IMG/VR virus record: IMGVR_UViG_3300025101_000183
Location: 1-24,348 of that record
Reading direction: 5' to 3' (one strand)
DNA: 24,348 nt
Source: a virus
This document shows, one piece after another, positions 14,041 through 21,694 of the stretch. Every line of letters begins with the position of its first letter. Within the stretch, counting starts at the first letter, position 1. The translations under genes were made by a program, and so were the position numbers. The notes under the pieces are model-generated. The model made no database searches and had not been told where the DNA came from. It saw only the letters and a program-made list of their open reading frames with translations.

Positions 14041-15757
14041 TCCAATTATCTCCTATTTTGTATTCGCCATCCAACGGACAACGAAGTTTAAAATGTTCTC
14101 CTGCTTTTACAATACTATCTACAGCAAACTCTCCAATAAAATCAGCTTTATCTTCTGGTACTTCTATCTGCCATTCGTCATGTATGTTAGCAACGAACTT
14201 ATATTCTACTGCGTTTAATTTTAATACGTTATCTAGCATAACCAATCCTTGTTTCATTATGATAGCTCCTGCTCCTTGAAGTAAAGTATTCAAGGCTGAA
14301 TGAGAATTACGTATATGTAGTTTCCTACCGTCTAATCCTTTTAAGTACCCCTTTGCTGATGCTCTTTGTACTCTATCTCTAAGAGATTTAAATGATGGTT
14401 TATTATCAAAGAAATATTGTCTAGCTCTTTTACCATCTGCTGTAGTTCCTCCAACCACACTTCCAAGTTTTTCATCTCCTGCTCCGTACATGAGGGCATA
14501 GATGAATGTCTTCGCCTTATCTCTTGATTCAAGTTGTGCAAGTTTTTGATTAGAGGTGTGTATGTCTCCGTTAATGATTTCATTTGTGTATTCCTCGTCA
14601 TTCATATAATGAGCTAACATTCTAATCTCAAGACCAGAAGCATCAACTCCAAGTAAAACATTACCTTCTTCTACAGTCCAACAAGCTCTACATTCTTTAC
14701 CGTAAGGACTATAGACTGCCGGTACCTGTGCCATATTAGGATTTCTATGTGTCATCCTACCTGTAATAGCACCGTTAGGTATTACAAAGCCATGAACTCT
14801 ACCATCTTCTTGTACAGCTTCAACCCAAGAATCAACTTGAGCTATACGTTTTTGAAGCAGTAAGAAGTCTGCTATAAGTTTGGCTTCATGTATGTGTGTA
14901 ATTGCTGATAGAGTTTTTTCATCTACTATTGGCTGACCTGTAGGTGTAAACCTTTCTGGCTTCCAACCAAAGTCTACAAGATATTCTCCAATTTGTTTAC
15001 GACTACCAAGATTAAAATCCTGTAGCGTTTGTCGCATAAAAGGTTCAAAGTTATTTGTATCTAAACATCTTTGATACTCATCATCTGTAAGTCCACGTTT
15101 AGATAAGTCTCCATCTTTCTTTATGTAAGGTGTAACTAACTTATCATCTACCCATTTAGGTTTAAATGTATTATGGACTTCATCTTCGATAGCCTGTTTC
15201 TTTTCTCTAAGTTCAGCCAATAAAAGTTGAGCTTTCATTTCATCAAACTTGAATCCATTAAGCTCTTGTTGTTTCATTATCCTAGCAACATCTTGTTCTA
15301 AGTTTATAGATTGTTTAGCAAATCCTTTACTCTCTTCTCTAAGTTTCTTTAAAACTAAAGCATTGACTTGTACATCTCTAACACAATAGTCCATCATCTC
15401 TTTAGAATAGTTAAGATAGTCTGAGAACTCTATCTTATGATAGCCTAGTTTGTATCCCCACTTCTCAAGACTATGACCACCTTCTCTGTTAGGATTAAAC
15501 AACCTTGATAATACAAGAGTGTCAATGACCGGTATATCTGACAAGTCAACACCACCAAACCTTTCTACCATTGGTATATCAAATCCGATGATGTTATGTC
15601 CTATTAAAGTATCTGCATTAGATAACAGTTCATAACCTTCAGTTAATTTATCTGGTGGATATTTATATATCTTTCCAGAGTCCATGTCTTGAGCAACTAA
15701 ACAATGTATTAAAGTTGCTTTTAGGTCATCTGTTTCTATGTCAAATACTAAGTCCAT
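14027..15757 (-). CDS. Family A DNA polymerase with 3'-5' exonuclease, T7-like
   Basis: 576 residues; the replicative polymerase of the phage. Exonuclease residues: D6 and E8 (VFDIETD), D60 (GHNIIGFD), D128 (YCVRD). Polymerase residues: D372 in motif A (LLGVDASGLE), K416 and Y420 in the O helix (RDKAKTFIYALMYGAG, nearly the T7 text), D527 in motif C (IHDEW). Tyr at the E. coli F762 position is the T7 state, usually associated with virulent phages. It is clearly shorter than T7 gp5 (704), so the thioredoxin-binding insertion may be small or absent. Start overlaps the helicase stop as TAATG. Confidence 0.96.
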   Translation of the reverse strand: MDLVFDIETDDLKATLIHCLVAQDMDSGKIYKYPPDKLTEGYELLSNADTLIGHNIIGFDIPMVERFGGVDLSDIPVIDTLVLSRLFNPNREGGHSLEKWGYKLGYHKIEFSDYLNYSKEMMDYCVRDVQVNALVLKKLREESKGFAKQSINLEQDVARIMKQQELNGFKFDEMKAQLLLAELREKKQAIEDEVHNTFKPKWVDDKLVTPYIKKDGDLSKRGLTDDEYQRCLDTNNFEPFMRQTLQDFNLGSRKQIGEYLVDFGWKPERFTPTGQPIVDEKTLSAITHIHEAKLIADFLLLQKRIAQVDSWVEAVQEDGRVHGFVIPNGAITGRMTHRNPNMAQVPAVYSPYGKECRACWTVEEGNVLLGVDASGLEIRMLAHYMNDEEYTNEIINGDIHTSNQKLAQLESRDKAKTFIYALMYGAGDEKLGSVVGGTTADGKRARQYFFDNKPSFKSLRDRVQRASAKGYLKGLDGRKLHIRNSHSALNTLLQGAGAIIMKQGLVMLDNVLKLNAVEYKFVANIHDEWQIEVPEDKADFIGEFAVDSIVKAGEHFKLRCPLDGEYKIGDNWSETH

Positions 15758-17424
15758 TAAAATGCCTCGTCTAAACTATCATCAAAAGTAATATCTTCAT
15801 CTGTTAGTTCAGATAGTCTACCTGTTTCTCCATCATAAATAAGTCTACAAGCCATACCAACATCTCCTGTGTATCTTGATTTAAGTATACGCATTCTTGT
15901 TGTTCTAGCTTCATCAGGGTCATCTGATTGTTGATTACGTTCTAATGCTATCACACAATCACTAAGTTGTCCAATACTATTAGAACCTCTTAGATGAGAT
16001 AGAGATACTTCAATACCGTTCTCATGTCCTTTGTTACCGTCAACACGTCTCAAGTGTGAAACCAAAATGATTCCTGCACCTGTCTCTTCTACCAAACTTC
16101 TAAGTCTAGTCATAATAGAATCAATAGCACGTCTCTCATCTCCTTCATGTACAGCACTAACTAACATGTGAAGATGGTCAACGACTACCCACTTACAATC
16201 ACAACCTATTATCATAAATCTAAGTTTGGTAAAGATATCATCAATGTCGTTAGTACCAAAGTGTGAATGAACCCATACTCTATTCTTGTTCTCTCCGTCA
16301 TAAAGTATATCAAAGAACTTATCTAATTCTTCTTTACTGAATCTATCTCTAACTTGGTCAACATATAATCTAGCATTAGCTTCAATGGATAAGATACCGT
16401 CAATAGTTCTTCTCCAATCTTCTTCTAATGCAATGATGCCTACATTATCTGTAGTGTTCTTGATAAGATGATGTTCAAGTTCTCGTGTTACACTTGATTT
16501 ACCAAGCCCTGTACCACCTGTAAGAGTCACAAGTTCTCCTTGTCTAAGACCATACAACTTCTTGTTTAGTCCTTCATAAGGATAAGGAACACTTTCTTTT
16601 CTCTCACGATTATGGAACTTCTCACGTTGTTCAGAAACATTTATAACACCTGATGGTGTATAAACTTTAGCCGACCACCAAGCTTCAACAAACTCTTTAT
16701 GTCTGTTGTTTTTAAGCATGTCGTTAGGGTCTTTCCAACCGTTAGGTAAGGTAACTATCCTTGCTTTCCCTGGTTTGAAAAGTCTAGCAACTTTGATACT
16801 AGCTTCTTGTCCTGCCTTATCTTTATCAAAAGCAATGATGACATTTTCAAAGTTATCAAAGAACTCTAAACTTTCCTTGATGTCTCTTACCGCACCATTG
16901 GCACCACGTTTGATAGATACTACAGCCCACTTAGAACCAAGTAGTTCATAAGTAGCCATAGCATCACACTCCCCTTCAGTAACGGTAACATATTTACCGC
17001 CCTTGAAAAGTTGTTGACCAAACAATCCTGTATCATTATAAGTACCAGAAACATAGAAGTCTTTATCTCTACAGTTCCTAGTCTTAGTAGCTGATAACTC
17101 ATGCCCATTGTAATAAGGATATAAATGTTTAACGACATTACCTTGTAGGTCATGTACACATTTTACCCCATACTTCTGAGCAGTTTGTACAGAAATTTTT
17201 CTATCAGTTAATGCTGAAAACTTTCCTTCATCTACCATATCAGGTTGTTTAGTTGGTGTTGTTGTAACTGTTTGCATATCCTTTCCTCCACATGCTTTAG
17301 TATAGCTAGGCATAAACTCTCCACAACTAAAGCATTTTGCTGAGTCATCTTCATTGATTCCTACAGCATCACTACTTCCGCAAAGTGGACAAGGTTGATG
17401 TAACTTATCCCAAGTTTTATCCAT
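15757..17424 (-). CDS. Bifunctional primase-helicase, T7 gp4-like
   Basis: 555 residues from ATG 17424. Parts in order: zinc finger C12-C15/C31-C34 (CPLC...CFSC), TOPRIM primase core with E150 (VTEGECDA) and D200-K-D202 (AFDKDKAG), linker, and a DnaB/RecA-type helicase with Walker A at 303-311 (GGTGLGKSS), Walker B ending D416 (WVVVDHLH), and LVSHLRR and LRGSNSIGQ motifs. The acidic C-terminus ends in Phe like T7 gp4, where it contacts the polymerase. A GTG at 17436 would add four residues, but GAGGG six bases before ATG 17424 favours that start. Confidence 0.95.
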   Translation of the reverse strand: MDKTWDKLHQPCPLCGSSDAVGINEDDSAKCFSCGEFMPSYTKACGGKDMQTVTTTPTKQPDMVDEGKFSALTDRKISVQTAQKYGVKCVHDLQGNVVKHLYPYYNGHELSATKTRNCRDKDFYVSGTYNDTGLFGQQLFKGGKYVTVTEGECDAMATYELLGSKWAVVSIKRGANGAVRDIKESLEFFDNFENVIIAFDKDKAGQEASIKVARLFKPGKARIVTLPNGWKDPNDMLKNNRHKEFVEAWWSAKVYTPSGVINVSEQREKFHNRERKESVPYPYEGLNKKLYGLRQGELVTLTGGTGLGKSSVTRELEHHLIKNTTDNVGIIALEEDWRRTIDGILSIEANARLYVDQVRDRFSKEELDKFFDILYDGENKNRVWVHSHFGTNDIDDIFTKLRFMIIGCDCKWVVVDHLHMLVSAVHEGDERRAIDSIMTRLRSLVEETGAGIILVSHLRRVDGNKGHENGIEVSLSHLRGSNSIGQLSDCVIALERNQQSDDPDEARTTRMRILKSRYTGDVGMACRLIYDGETGRLSELTDEDITFDDSLDEAF

Positions 17425-17442
17425 GTTAGCCCTCACTATGAA

Positions 17443-17718
17443 TTAAGATACTTCGTTCAAAGACTCGTCTTCGTCTGAAGTTTCTTCAGTTTCAGTTTCT
17501 TCTATATTGTGTTCCAACATAGCTTCAGGGCTATCCTTTAACACAGATTCAAGATTGTTCTGATGTCCTTGTGAAGCAAAGTTCAAAGCTTCTACTAACA
17601 CATTTAATGTACCTATCTTATTGATAGAAACACTTGCATTAGCTCTCTTCTGTTCGTCTTCAATCTTTGAAACATCATAAACGTATTCACCGTCATCATT
17701 TTTAATAGTAATAATCAT
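17443..17718 (-). CDS. Acidic small protein between SSB and helicase
   Basis: 91 residues. N-terminal half MIITIKNDDGEYVYDVSKI and a helix with VLVEALNFASQ. The C-terminal quarter is almost entirely Glu/Asp/Ser/Thr. No catalytic motif or membrane segment. It sits two bases after the SSB gene and 18 bases before the helicase start. An acidic tail in this place could interact with replication proteins in competition with SSB tails, but that is speculation. Confidence 0.78.
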   Translation of the reverse strand: MIITIKNDDGEYVYDVSKIEDEQKRANASVSINKIGTLNVLVEALNFASQGHQNNLESVLKDSPEAMLEHNIEETETEETSDEDESLNEVS

Positions 17719-17720
17719 AA

Positions 17721-18134
17721 TTAAAACTCCTCGTTATCTGAACTAGGTTCAGTATATTCTACTAGATTTGTAACCTTCACAGCTATTAACTCTGCAAAAG
17801 TCCCATACTTTCCTGTGTAGGGTTTAATCTTCACAGTAACTTCTGAGCCATTACCAACACTAATATCTAAATCGTTGCCATCGTTGTCAACTAATTTAGG
17901 TGCAGGGTTGGTTGTCCCATCGTGTCTATCTACTTTTCTACTGAATGAGAAAGCAGGTTCATCATATTTAGGTTGACCATCTCTGGTTCTAACCCTTGAT
18001 AAACCAAGACCTTCTAATCTAGTAGCAGTATCTTCGTCAGTCAGCACAACTATTCCGTACTTATGTGGTTCAAACTTAGTGTTTGGTGTGCTGATATTTG
18101 CCCACATAGCTTTTCCATCTACATACTCATACAT
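17721..18134 (-). CDS. Single-stranded DNA-binding protein, phage type
   Basis: 137 residues. Beta-rich OB-fold-like sequence (AMWANISTPNTKFEPHKYGI, GSEVTVKIKPYTGKYGTFAE) with an acidic C-terminus ending SSDNEEF. The terminal Phe after acidic residues is typical of T7 gp2.5-type SSBs and binds the polymerase and helicase. Much shorter than gp2.5 (232), nearer to small marine-phage versions. A full GGAGG lies nine bases before the ATG. The surrounding replication genes support the call. Confidence 0.85.
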   Translation of the reverse strand: MYEYVDGKAMWANISTPNTKFEPHKYGIVVLTDEDTATRLEGLGLSRVRTRDGQPKYDEPAFSFSRKVDRHDGTTNPAPKLVDNDGNDLDISVGNGSEVTVKIKPYTGKYGTFAELIAVKVTNLVEYTEPSSDNEEF

Positions 18135-18185
18135 ATATTTGTACCTCCTATAGGTTTGTTTTTAGTATTAAGTGTTTGGAGTCTA

Positions 18186-18440
18186 TCATACTTTTTCTTT
18201 TTGTGCAAGTCTTTTTGCTCTTCTTCTTGCATTGTTTCTATCTCGTGTAAATTGTATAGCACTCTGTAAATCTTCCCAGAGTTCATCAAGTACTTGTTTC
18301 TTTTGTTCTTTATTAAGTCTTGTAATGATTTTAATATCAGACTTCTTAGGTATCCACGTATCCCAATAAGCTTTGTCCATGTCTTTCCATGTCCAACCTA
18401 TCTGTTTGTCTAGTGTTGTTGATTTAAAATATAAATTCAT
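18186..18440 (-). CDS. First gene after the leader, small basic protein
   Basis: 84 residues, Trp-rich N-terminal half (GWTWKDMDKAYWDTWIPKKSD) and a strongly basic helical C-terminus (RDRNNARRRAKRLAQKEK). No membrane segment. It is the first gene behind the promoter at 18677-18705 and its structured leader, so its translation start is the part most directly exposed to leader control. Charge suggests DNA or RNA binding; function not recognised. Confidence 0.78.
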   Translation of the reverse strand: MNLYFKSTTLDKQIGWTWKDMDKAYWDTWIPKKSDIKIITRLNKEQKKQVLDELWEDLQSAIQFTRDRNNARRRAKRLAQKEKV

Positions 18441-18670
18441 ATAACCCTCGTGTTAAAGTTTTAGTGTGATGGACGATGGGTTCTAGCACTCATTCCAACC
18501 TTTATCTTACGACCACCTTTAAGGATTTTACAGTAAGCTCATCTTACACTAAACTTTTAAAATCAGTCTGGTTTTAGTGGCACTAGACCAGAAACTAGCA
18601 CGATTGCTCGTATGTCTTTAGGTTCAGGAAGGTTAGTTGAGGGCTACACCTTTGGACACACCTGTTATAC
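18441..18670 (-). ncRNA. Long structured 5' leader before the replication operon
   Basis: About 230 nt without a convincing gene, between a consensus promoter and the gene at 18440. It can fold well. A 12-bp helix joins 18455-18467 with 18546-18557 (one bulge). There is a hairpin at 18533-18547 (GTAAG/CTTAC), a two-part hairpin at 18567-18592 (TCTGGT/ACCAGA plus an inner TAGT/ACTA) and GGTT/AACC at 18479-18500. A 10-codon frame (MSARTHRPSH) at 18461-18493 on the same strand has AAGG ahead and could be a leader peptide. It matches no riboswitch or tRNA I can recognise. It may be a cis-acting regulator or a processed small RNA. Confidence 0.5.
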
Positions 18671-18676
18671 GGAGTA

Positions 18677-18705
18677 ATTATATTATTCCTGTCCCTCTCT
18701 GTCAA
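18677..18705 (-). promoter_or_regulatory. Consensus sigma70 promoter for the replication operon
   Basis: On the minus strand TTGACA (18705-18700), 17-base spacer and TATAAT (18682-18677), a perfect match to the bacterial housekeeping consensus. Transcription should start near 18670. The -35 and spacer lie in the 3' end of the gene at 18683-18874. Confidence 0.82.
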
Positions 18706-18874
18706 CTTTTAAATCTAATAATTTAACTTTATATTCATCCTTGTCCCAAGTAAGTTCATAGCATATAGGATGTTTAGGATTATCTTCGTTATATTTTATA
18801 ACATAATCTTCCCAAGCTCTATACTCTGCCTTAGTCATTGGCGTTAGTTCAGTATCTTTTATCTCGTCCACCAT
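18683..18874 (-). CDS. Small acidic protein, unknown
   Basis: 63 residues, charged (KAEYRAWEDYVIKYNEDNPK, then a beta-like ELTWDKDEYKVKLLDLKV). Overlaps the 161-residue gene before it by 16 nt. The end of its coding sequence also carries the promoter of the replication operon. Last gene of the small-gene chain. Confidence 0.72.
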   Translation of the reverse strand: MVDEIKDTELTPMTKAEYRAWEDYVIKYNEDNPKHPICYELTWDKDEYKVKLLDLKVDREGQE

Positions 18875-19344
18875 TCAGGCTTCTCCCTGTTCTTGTTCCA
18901 TTGTGCATAGTGCTTCTCATGTATCACATAATTCCTGTAAGCCACAATAGGATTATCATCTTTGTATTCATCAGGCATAGCCTGTGCAAGTGGAGTCATG
19001 TCTCCTTTATGTATGTTATCTGGGTGCTTCTCTAAAGCCTCAAACAACTTAACATAACTTGCATGTTGTCTATTGTATCTAAAATTATATTCCATTGCAA
19101 GAGCTAAGAAATGAACATACAACCATTCATAGTTGCCTCTTGATTGTCTAGCCCATACTGTGCAAGGATGATTTTTGTATGCAGTTTTGTAAAGTCCTAC
19201 ACTATCTGCATACTCGTCTCCGTCTAACACTCTATGAGCTGTGCAAAGCATCTGAGCTGTTTCAAGTGGCATCTTCACTAACATCTTATCAGGCTGTGCT
19301 TCTGCTGATACAACAGGACACTCATCAAAATAAAATATGTTCAT
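18859..19344 (-). CDS. Conserved phage protein, MNIFYFDECP family
   Basis: 161 residues. Begins MNIFYFDECPVVSAEAQPDK and continues VKMPLETAQMLCTAHRVLDG, NHPCTVWARQSRGNYEWLYV, LAQAMPDEYKDDNPIVAYRNY and a C-terminal KPEWWTR. I recall this family from many cyanophage and marine phage genomes. Some members are labelled pyrimidine-dimer glycosylase-like because of the Trp-rich C-terminus, but I cannot confirm a DenV active site. It is ATGA-coupled to a 34-residue membrane protein upstream. Confidence 0.82.
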   Translation of the reverse strand: MNIFYFDECPVVSAEAQPDKMLVKMPLETAQMLCTAHRVLDGDEYADSVGLYKTAYKNHPCTVWARQSRGNYEWLYVHFLALAMEYNFRYNRQHASYVKLFEALEKHPDNIHKGDMTPLAQAMPDEYKDDNPIVAYRNYVIHEKHYAQWNKNREKPEWWTR

Positions 19345-19445
19345 TTATCTTCCCTCTCTCTATCCATAAGTATTATTCCTACACCTGTTATACAGAATAA
19401 CATAAATAATATTACTACTGCAAGTCCTATTAGTTCTCCTATCAT
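19341..19445 (-). CDS. 34-residue single-TM micropeptide
   Basis: MIGELIGLAVV start, one hydrophobic segment of about 22 residues (5-26), then a charged tail ending MDRERED-K. Both ends are joined to neighbours by ATGA overlaps (19442-19445 and 19341-19344), strong evidence for a translated gene despite its size. GAGGGCAGGG precedes the ATG. Function unknown; an inner-membrane peptide that modifies the host is plausible. Confidence 0.7.
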   Translation of the reverse strand: MIGELIGLAVVILFMLFCITGVGIILMDREREDK

Positions 19446-19597
19446 TTACCCTGCCCTCTATATTTCTTATGGTTAGCTTTCTTATTTTTATTCATGGTAG
19501 AGTAGCCAACATTACCTCTACCTTGACTTGTTCTCTTACCTCTAACACCTGTTGCTGAAGTATGAGATTGACTAAATGCTTTTGATTTAACTGCCAT
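19442..19597 (-). CDS. 51-residue very basic protein
   Basis: Rich in Lys, Arg, Ser, Gly and Gln (GVRGKRTSQGRGNVGYSTMN, then KNKKANHKKYRGQGK), no acidic residues, so probably disordered and nucleic-acid binding. Starts two bases after the previous small gene and ends in an ATGA overlap with the TM micropeptide. Looks like a small DNA- or RNA-binding peptide; no family recognised. Confidence 0.68.
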   Translation of the reverse strand: MAVKSKAFSQSHTSATGVRGKRTSQGRGNVGYSTMNKNKKANHKKYRGQGK

Positions 19598-19599
19598 AA

Positions 19600-19743
19600 C
19601 TATACTCTATTTCTAAAAAGATATAACAATCCCTTTAATTTTTCAACTGATAAATGTTTTAAATGTTTAGGTATATTATTATATATATTTTTATTATTCA
19701 TTTTATTATTATTTTCTTTTTTTCTTTTTAACTTGTTAAGCAT
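19600..19743 (-). CDS. 47-residue Lys/Asn-rich protein
   Basis: MLNKLKRKKENNNK followed by an Asn/Tyr stretch and a basic helix (HLKHLSVEKLKGLLYLFRNR). GGAGG six bases before the ATG and a two-base gap to the next gene support it. Low-complexity composition in the first half. The 55 nt upstream (19744-19798) hold no gene; a TTGACA at 19762-19767 has its -10 equivalent on the start codon and is probably not a promoter for this gene. Confidence 0.62.
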   Translation of the reverse strand: MLNKLKRKKENNNKMNNKNIYNNIPKHLKHLSVEKLKGLLYLFRNRV

Positions 19744-19798
19744 TTTACACCTCCTAAAAATCTTGTCAAGTAATTTTATAAAAAAATATCAATTAATT

Positions 19799-20056
19799 TT
19801 AAGCCTGTTTAAGAGCCTCTTGTTCCATATCAATACCCTCATATGACTTGGTTAGATAACTGCTTACCATGTAGCTCATATGCTCTTCTATCCTATGTAT
19901 AATATCTACTTCTGATACATTCATTGGTTCGTCCCACGTTCTTATGTCATCATAAAGAAAGTCGACAAATGTTCTAAACTTACTTGATGATAATTTATTT
20001 AGGATATATTCTCTTGCACATATGTCCTCTAGTTTTTTGTATAATGTTCTGTTCAT
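19799..20056 (-). CDS. Small helical protein, unknown
   Basis: 85 residues, mixed charge, predicted helical: LEDICAREYILNKLSSSKFR, FVDFLYDDIRTW, VSEVDIIHRIEEHMSYMVSS. No membrane segment or known motif. Overlaps the previous gene by four bases. Confidence 0.72.
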   Translation of the reverse strand: MNRTLYKKLEDICAREYILNKLSSSKFRTFVDFLYDDIRTWDEPMNVSEVDIIHRIEEHMSYMVSSYLTKSYEGIDMEQEALKQA

Positions 20057-20232
20057 TGTAATAGTCCTCGCTTGTAATCTAAGATAGCCATTTCAATAGC
20101 TGTCTCTGGTTTGTTATCGTGTGGAAAATACCACTCTCTAAATCCTCTAGGATACTTCTTACCTCTAACCTTAACAGTAAAAGCTGTAGGCTGTCCGTTG
20201 TGTTTAGCAACTTTTGATATCTTAACTTTCAT
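20053..20232 (-). CDS. 59-residue basic beta-type protein
   Basis: MKVKISKVAKHNGQPTAFTV, KVRGKKYPRGFREWYFPHDN and a C-terminal helix AIEMAILDYKRG. The ATG at 20232 overlaps the upstream stop by one base (TGATG) with GGAGG ten bases ahead; an in-frame upstream ATG at 20298 would lie deep in the previous gene and is not needed. Unknown function. Confidence 0.72.
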   Translation of the reverse strand: MKVKISKVAKHNGQPTAFTVKVRGKKYPRGFREWYFPHDNKPETAIEMAILDYKRGLLQ

Positions 20233-20489
20233 CAGTTCAATCCCTCCACTAAACTCCAACCTTCTGTTAATATATTTTCTTGTGCTGACCATTTCCAATC
20301 AGTCTCTCCTTGGTCTCCTTCATATTGTCCTGAACTTCCGTCTTTGAACTCAACATACAAAGTCCCATACTTTATGTAGTAGTCTTTGACATTGTCCCAA
20401 TCAATACCTAGTTCTTCTAAGTCAAAAGTAATAGGTGCTTCATAGATACACTCTATGTATCTTGGTTTATCGCTATCAACATTCATCAT
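20232..20489 (-). CDS. Acidic small protein, unknown
   Basis: 85 residues. PRYIECIYEAPITFDLEELG, a Trp/Tyr-rich middle (DWDNVKDYYIKYGTLYVEFK), and EGDQGETDWKWSAQE near the end. GAGG before tandem ATGs at 20489 and 20486. Directly follows the gene at 20490. Phage small acidic proteins of this type sometimes mimic DNA; nothing here proves that. Confidence 0.74.
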   Translation of the reverse strand: MMNVDSDKPRYIECIYEAPITFDLEELGIDWDNVKDYYIKYGTLYVEFKDGSSGQYEGDQGETDWKWSAQENILTEGWSLVEGLN

Positions 20490-20735
20490 CTACCTCGCAT
20501 AAATATAAACGTCCCACTTGACTGCCTTATCTAAAGGACAAAAGGGTATCGTTCTTTGGTTATAGTCTGGGTTATTGTATCCCCACCTGCCTTGACATTT
20601 AACATAGTGTTTCTTAGTGCTGTGTTTGTTCAACAGACTAACACTTTGTCTAACCTGTTGCAGTTTGTTTAGTTGTTCTAGCACATTACTACTGTTTTTA
20701 TCTACAGTCATTACATAAGTTTTAGTTCTATTCAT
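20490..20735 (-). CDS. Small basic protein, unknown
   Basis: 81 residues. MNRTKTYVMTVDKNSSNVLE and a Gln/Leu helix, then a Lys/His/Tyr segment with two cysteines (VKCQGRWGYNNP...PFCPLDKA). The cysteines are 16 residues apart and do not make a standard zinc finger. GGAGG precedes the ATG, and the start is ATGA-coupled to the gene at 20732-20872. Confidence 0.74.
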   Translation of the reverse strand: MNRTKTYVMTVDKNSSNVLEQLNKLQQVRQSVSLLNKHSTKKHYVKCQGRWGYNNPDYNQRTIPFCPLDKAVKWDVYIYAR

Positions 20736-20872
20736 TCTTTTACCTCCTCTATATCGTAATTAAGTTCATTCAAATCTATTTGGTCTGTTGCTATGTCAAG
20801 TGCTTCATACTCGTCTTTACAATCACAAACTTCAATCTCAACGTAAGTGCTTACTATGTATGTTTTACCCAT
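20732..20872 (-). CDS. 46-residue acidic protein with CxC
   Basis: MGKTYIVSTYVEIEVCDCKD, then an acidic helix (DEYEALDIATDQIDLNELNY). GGAGG six bases before the ATG; overlaps the upstream gene by eight bases and the downstream start by ATGA. Similar in style to the gene at 21076-21273 (short beta segment, acidic end), so the two may be distant relatives. Function unknown. Confidence 0.7.
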   Translation of the reverse strand: MGKTYIVSTYVEIEVCDCKDEYEALDIATDQIDLNELNYDIEEVKE

Positions 20873-21083
20873 AAGTTTCCTCCTCTACTAATTCTTTTAC
20901 CATATCTCTACTAAACCAATCAAACTTTTGGTTAGCGTTCTTCTCCAACAGATACTTGGCATTCTCAAAACCCATTGGCTCGTTTACCCAGACATTTAAA
21001 AGCCTTACACTCATGTCAAGTTTTTCAAGTGTGTCAAGTATGTCAAGCTTCTCCTCATAGTATGCATCTCTTACTTTACCCAT
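20865..21083 (-). CDS. Small helical protein, unknown
   Basis: 72 residues, helical with many Leu and charged residues (EEKLDILDTLEKLDMSVRLL, NAKYLLEKNANQKFDWFSRD). No motif. Overlaps its upstream neighbour by eight bases. Good ribosome binding site in the end of that gene. Confidence 0.73.
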   Translation of the reverse strand: MGKVRDAYYEEKLDILDTLEKLDMSVRLLNVWVNEPMGFENAKYLLEKNANQKFDWFSRDMVKELVEEETYG

Positions 21084-21273
21084 TGTCTACCTCCTCTACC
21101 TCTAAAACTTCTTCATCTTCAAAGCCATAGTCTAGCTCTCCACCTGTAGAAGCTTCTCGAAATATATCATATTCTCCTGCTAAAACTTTTTGTCCTGCTT
21201 CTTTAGGAGAACTAGCTTCTAATTCTATTTCAGAATAGCCCTTCCATTTTGTATATACTTTATAAGTTTTCAT
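21076..21273 (-). CDS. 65-residue acidic protein, unknown
   Basis: Starts MKTYKVYTKWKGYSEIELEA, then PKEAGQKVLAGEYDIFREA and an acidic end (GFEDEEVLEVEEVDNG). This is a beta-strand plus helix layout typical of small phage proteins whose N-terminus reads K-x-Y-x-V/I. ATG 21273 follows GGAGG and AAAGGA; an ATG at 21294 lacks a ribosome binding site. Confidence 0.73.
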   Translation of the reverse strand: MKTYKVYTKWKGYSEIELEASSPKEAGQKVLAGEYDIFREASTGGELDYGFEDEEVLEVEEVDNG

Positions 21274-21277
21274 TCCT

Positions 21278-21442
21278 TTATCCCTCCATTTCAAAGTTAT
21301 CTAAATCTATCAAAGCTAATCTCTCAGCTTCGTTCTCTATCCAATCTACATCATCAGAAGTTTTACTCAACTCTTGATAGTGCTTCTCGTATTGTTCTTC
21401 ATACAGCTTATCAGCGTATGTCTCTGTTATTATGTTGCTCAT
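21278..21442 (-). CDS. 54-residue acidic helical protein
   Basis: MSNIITETYADKLYEEQYEK then a Glu/Asp-rich helix ending DLDNFEMEG. Start overlaps the upstream TM peptide stop as TAATG; GGAGGG lies seven bases before the ATG. No motif; unknown function. Confidence 0.68.
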   Translation of the reverse strand: MSNIITETYADKLYEEQYEKHYQELSKTSDDVDWIENEAERLALIDLDNFEMEG

Positions 21443-21528
21443 TATTTATCCCTCCTGTGTAAGTAATAACCTGTAGCAAGTCCTGTTAATAAATATACTA
21501 ATACCCAAAGTGTTATGTTGTCAAACAT
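21442..21528 (-). CDS. 28-residue single-TM micropeptide
   Basis: MFDNITLWVLVYLLTGLATG and a basic tail YYLHRRDK, so one membrane helix with the C-terminus likely cytoplasmic. GGAGG stands ten bases before the ATG. The start overlaps the end of the 57-residue gene and the stop is TAATG-coupled to the next gene. Function unknown. Confidence 0.64.
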   Translation of the reverse strand: MFDNITLWVLVYLLTGLATGYYLHRRDK

Positions 21529-21694
21529 TTTTTTTCAACCTCCTTATCTCTACGTTCTGTGGCTGTTGTTTCATAATATCTTCTTGACATCTAACAGTTA
21601 CCCACTCCCTTTTAAAATCATGCCTGTTTTTAATCTTTGCAAAATATGTAAAGGGTATAGTCTTGTATTCGTAAAAGTCCTTGTGAAGTTTCAT
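21521..21694 (-). CDS. 57-residue basic protein, unknown
   Basis: MKLHKDFYEYKTIPFTYFAK, IKNRHDFKREWVTVRC and a basic end (RRLKKNV). GGAGG just ahead of the ATG and an ATGA overlap with the upstream gene. Net positive; possible nucleic-acid binding. No family recognised. Confidence 0.7.
   Translation of the reverse strand: MKLHKDFYEYKTIPFTYFAKIKNRHDFKREWVTVRCQEDIMKQQPQNVEIRRLKKNV

Noticed and set aside
18441-18670. Known tRNA or glutamine-type riboswitch in the leader
   Set aside because: I looked for a T-arm/CCA pattern and for the glnA/downstream-peptide conserved segments on both strands and found no adequate match; left as an unassigned leader.
18658-19393. 13-base repeat ACACCTGTTATAC at 18658-18670 and 19381-19393
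   Set aside because: One copy is at the predicted transcription start and the other is coding in the 34-residue peptide; the flanks differ and one such match is not surprising in AT-rich DNA.
19762-19767. TTGACA before the 47-residue gene as a promoter
   Set aside because: The matching -10 (TAAAAT) would overlap the start codon, so it cannot drive that gene; no other target fits.
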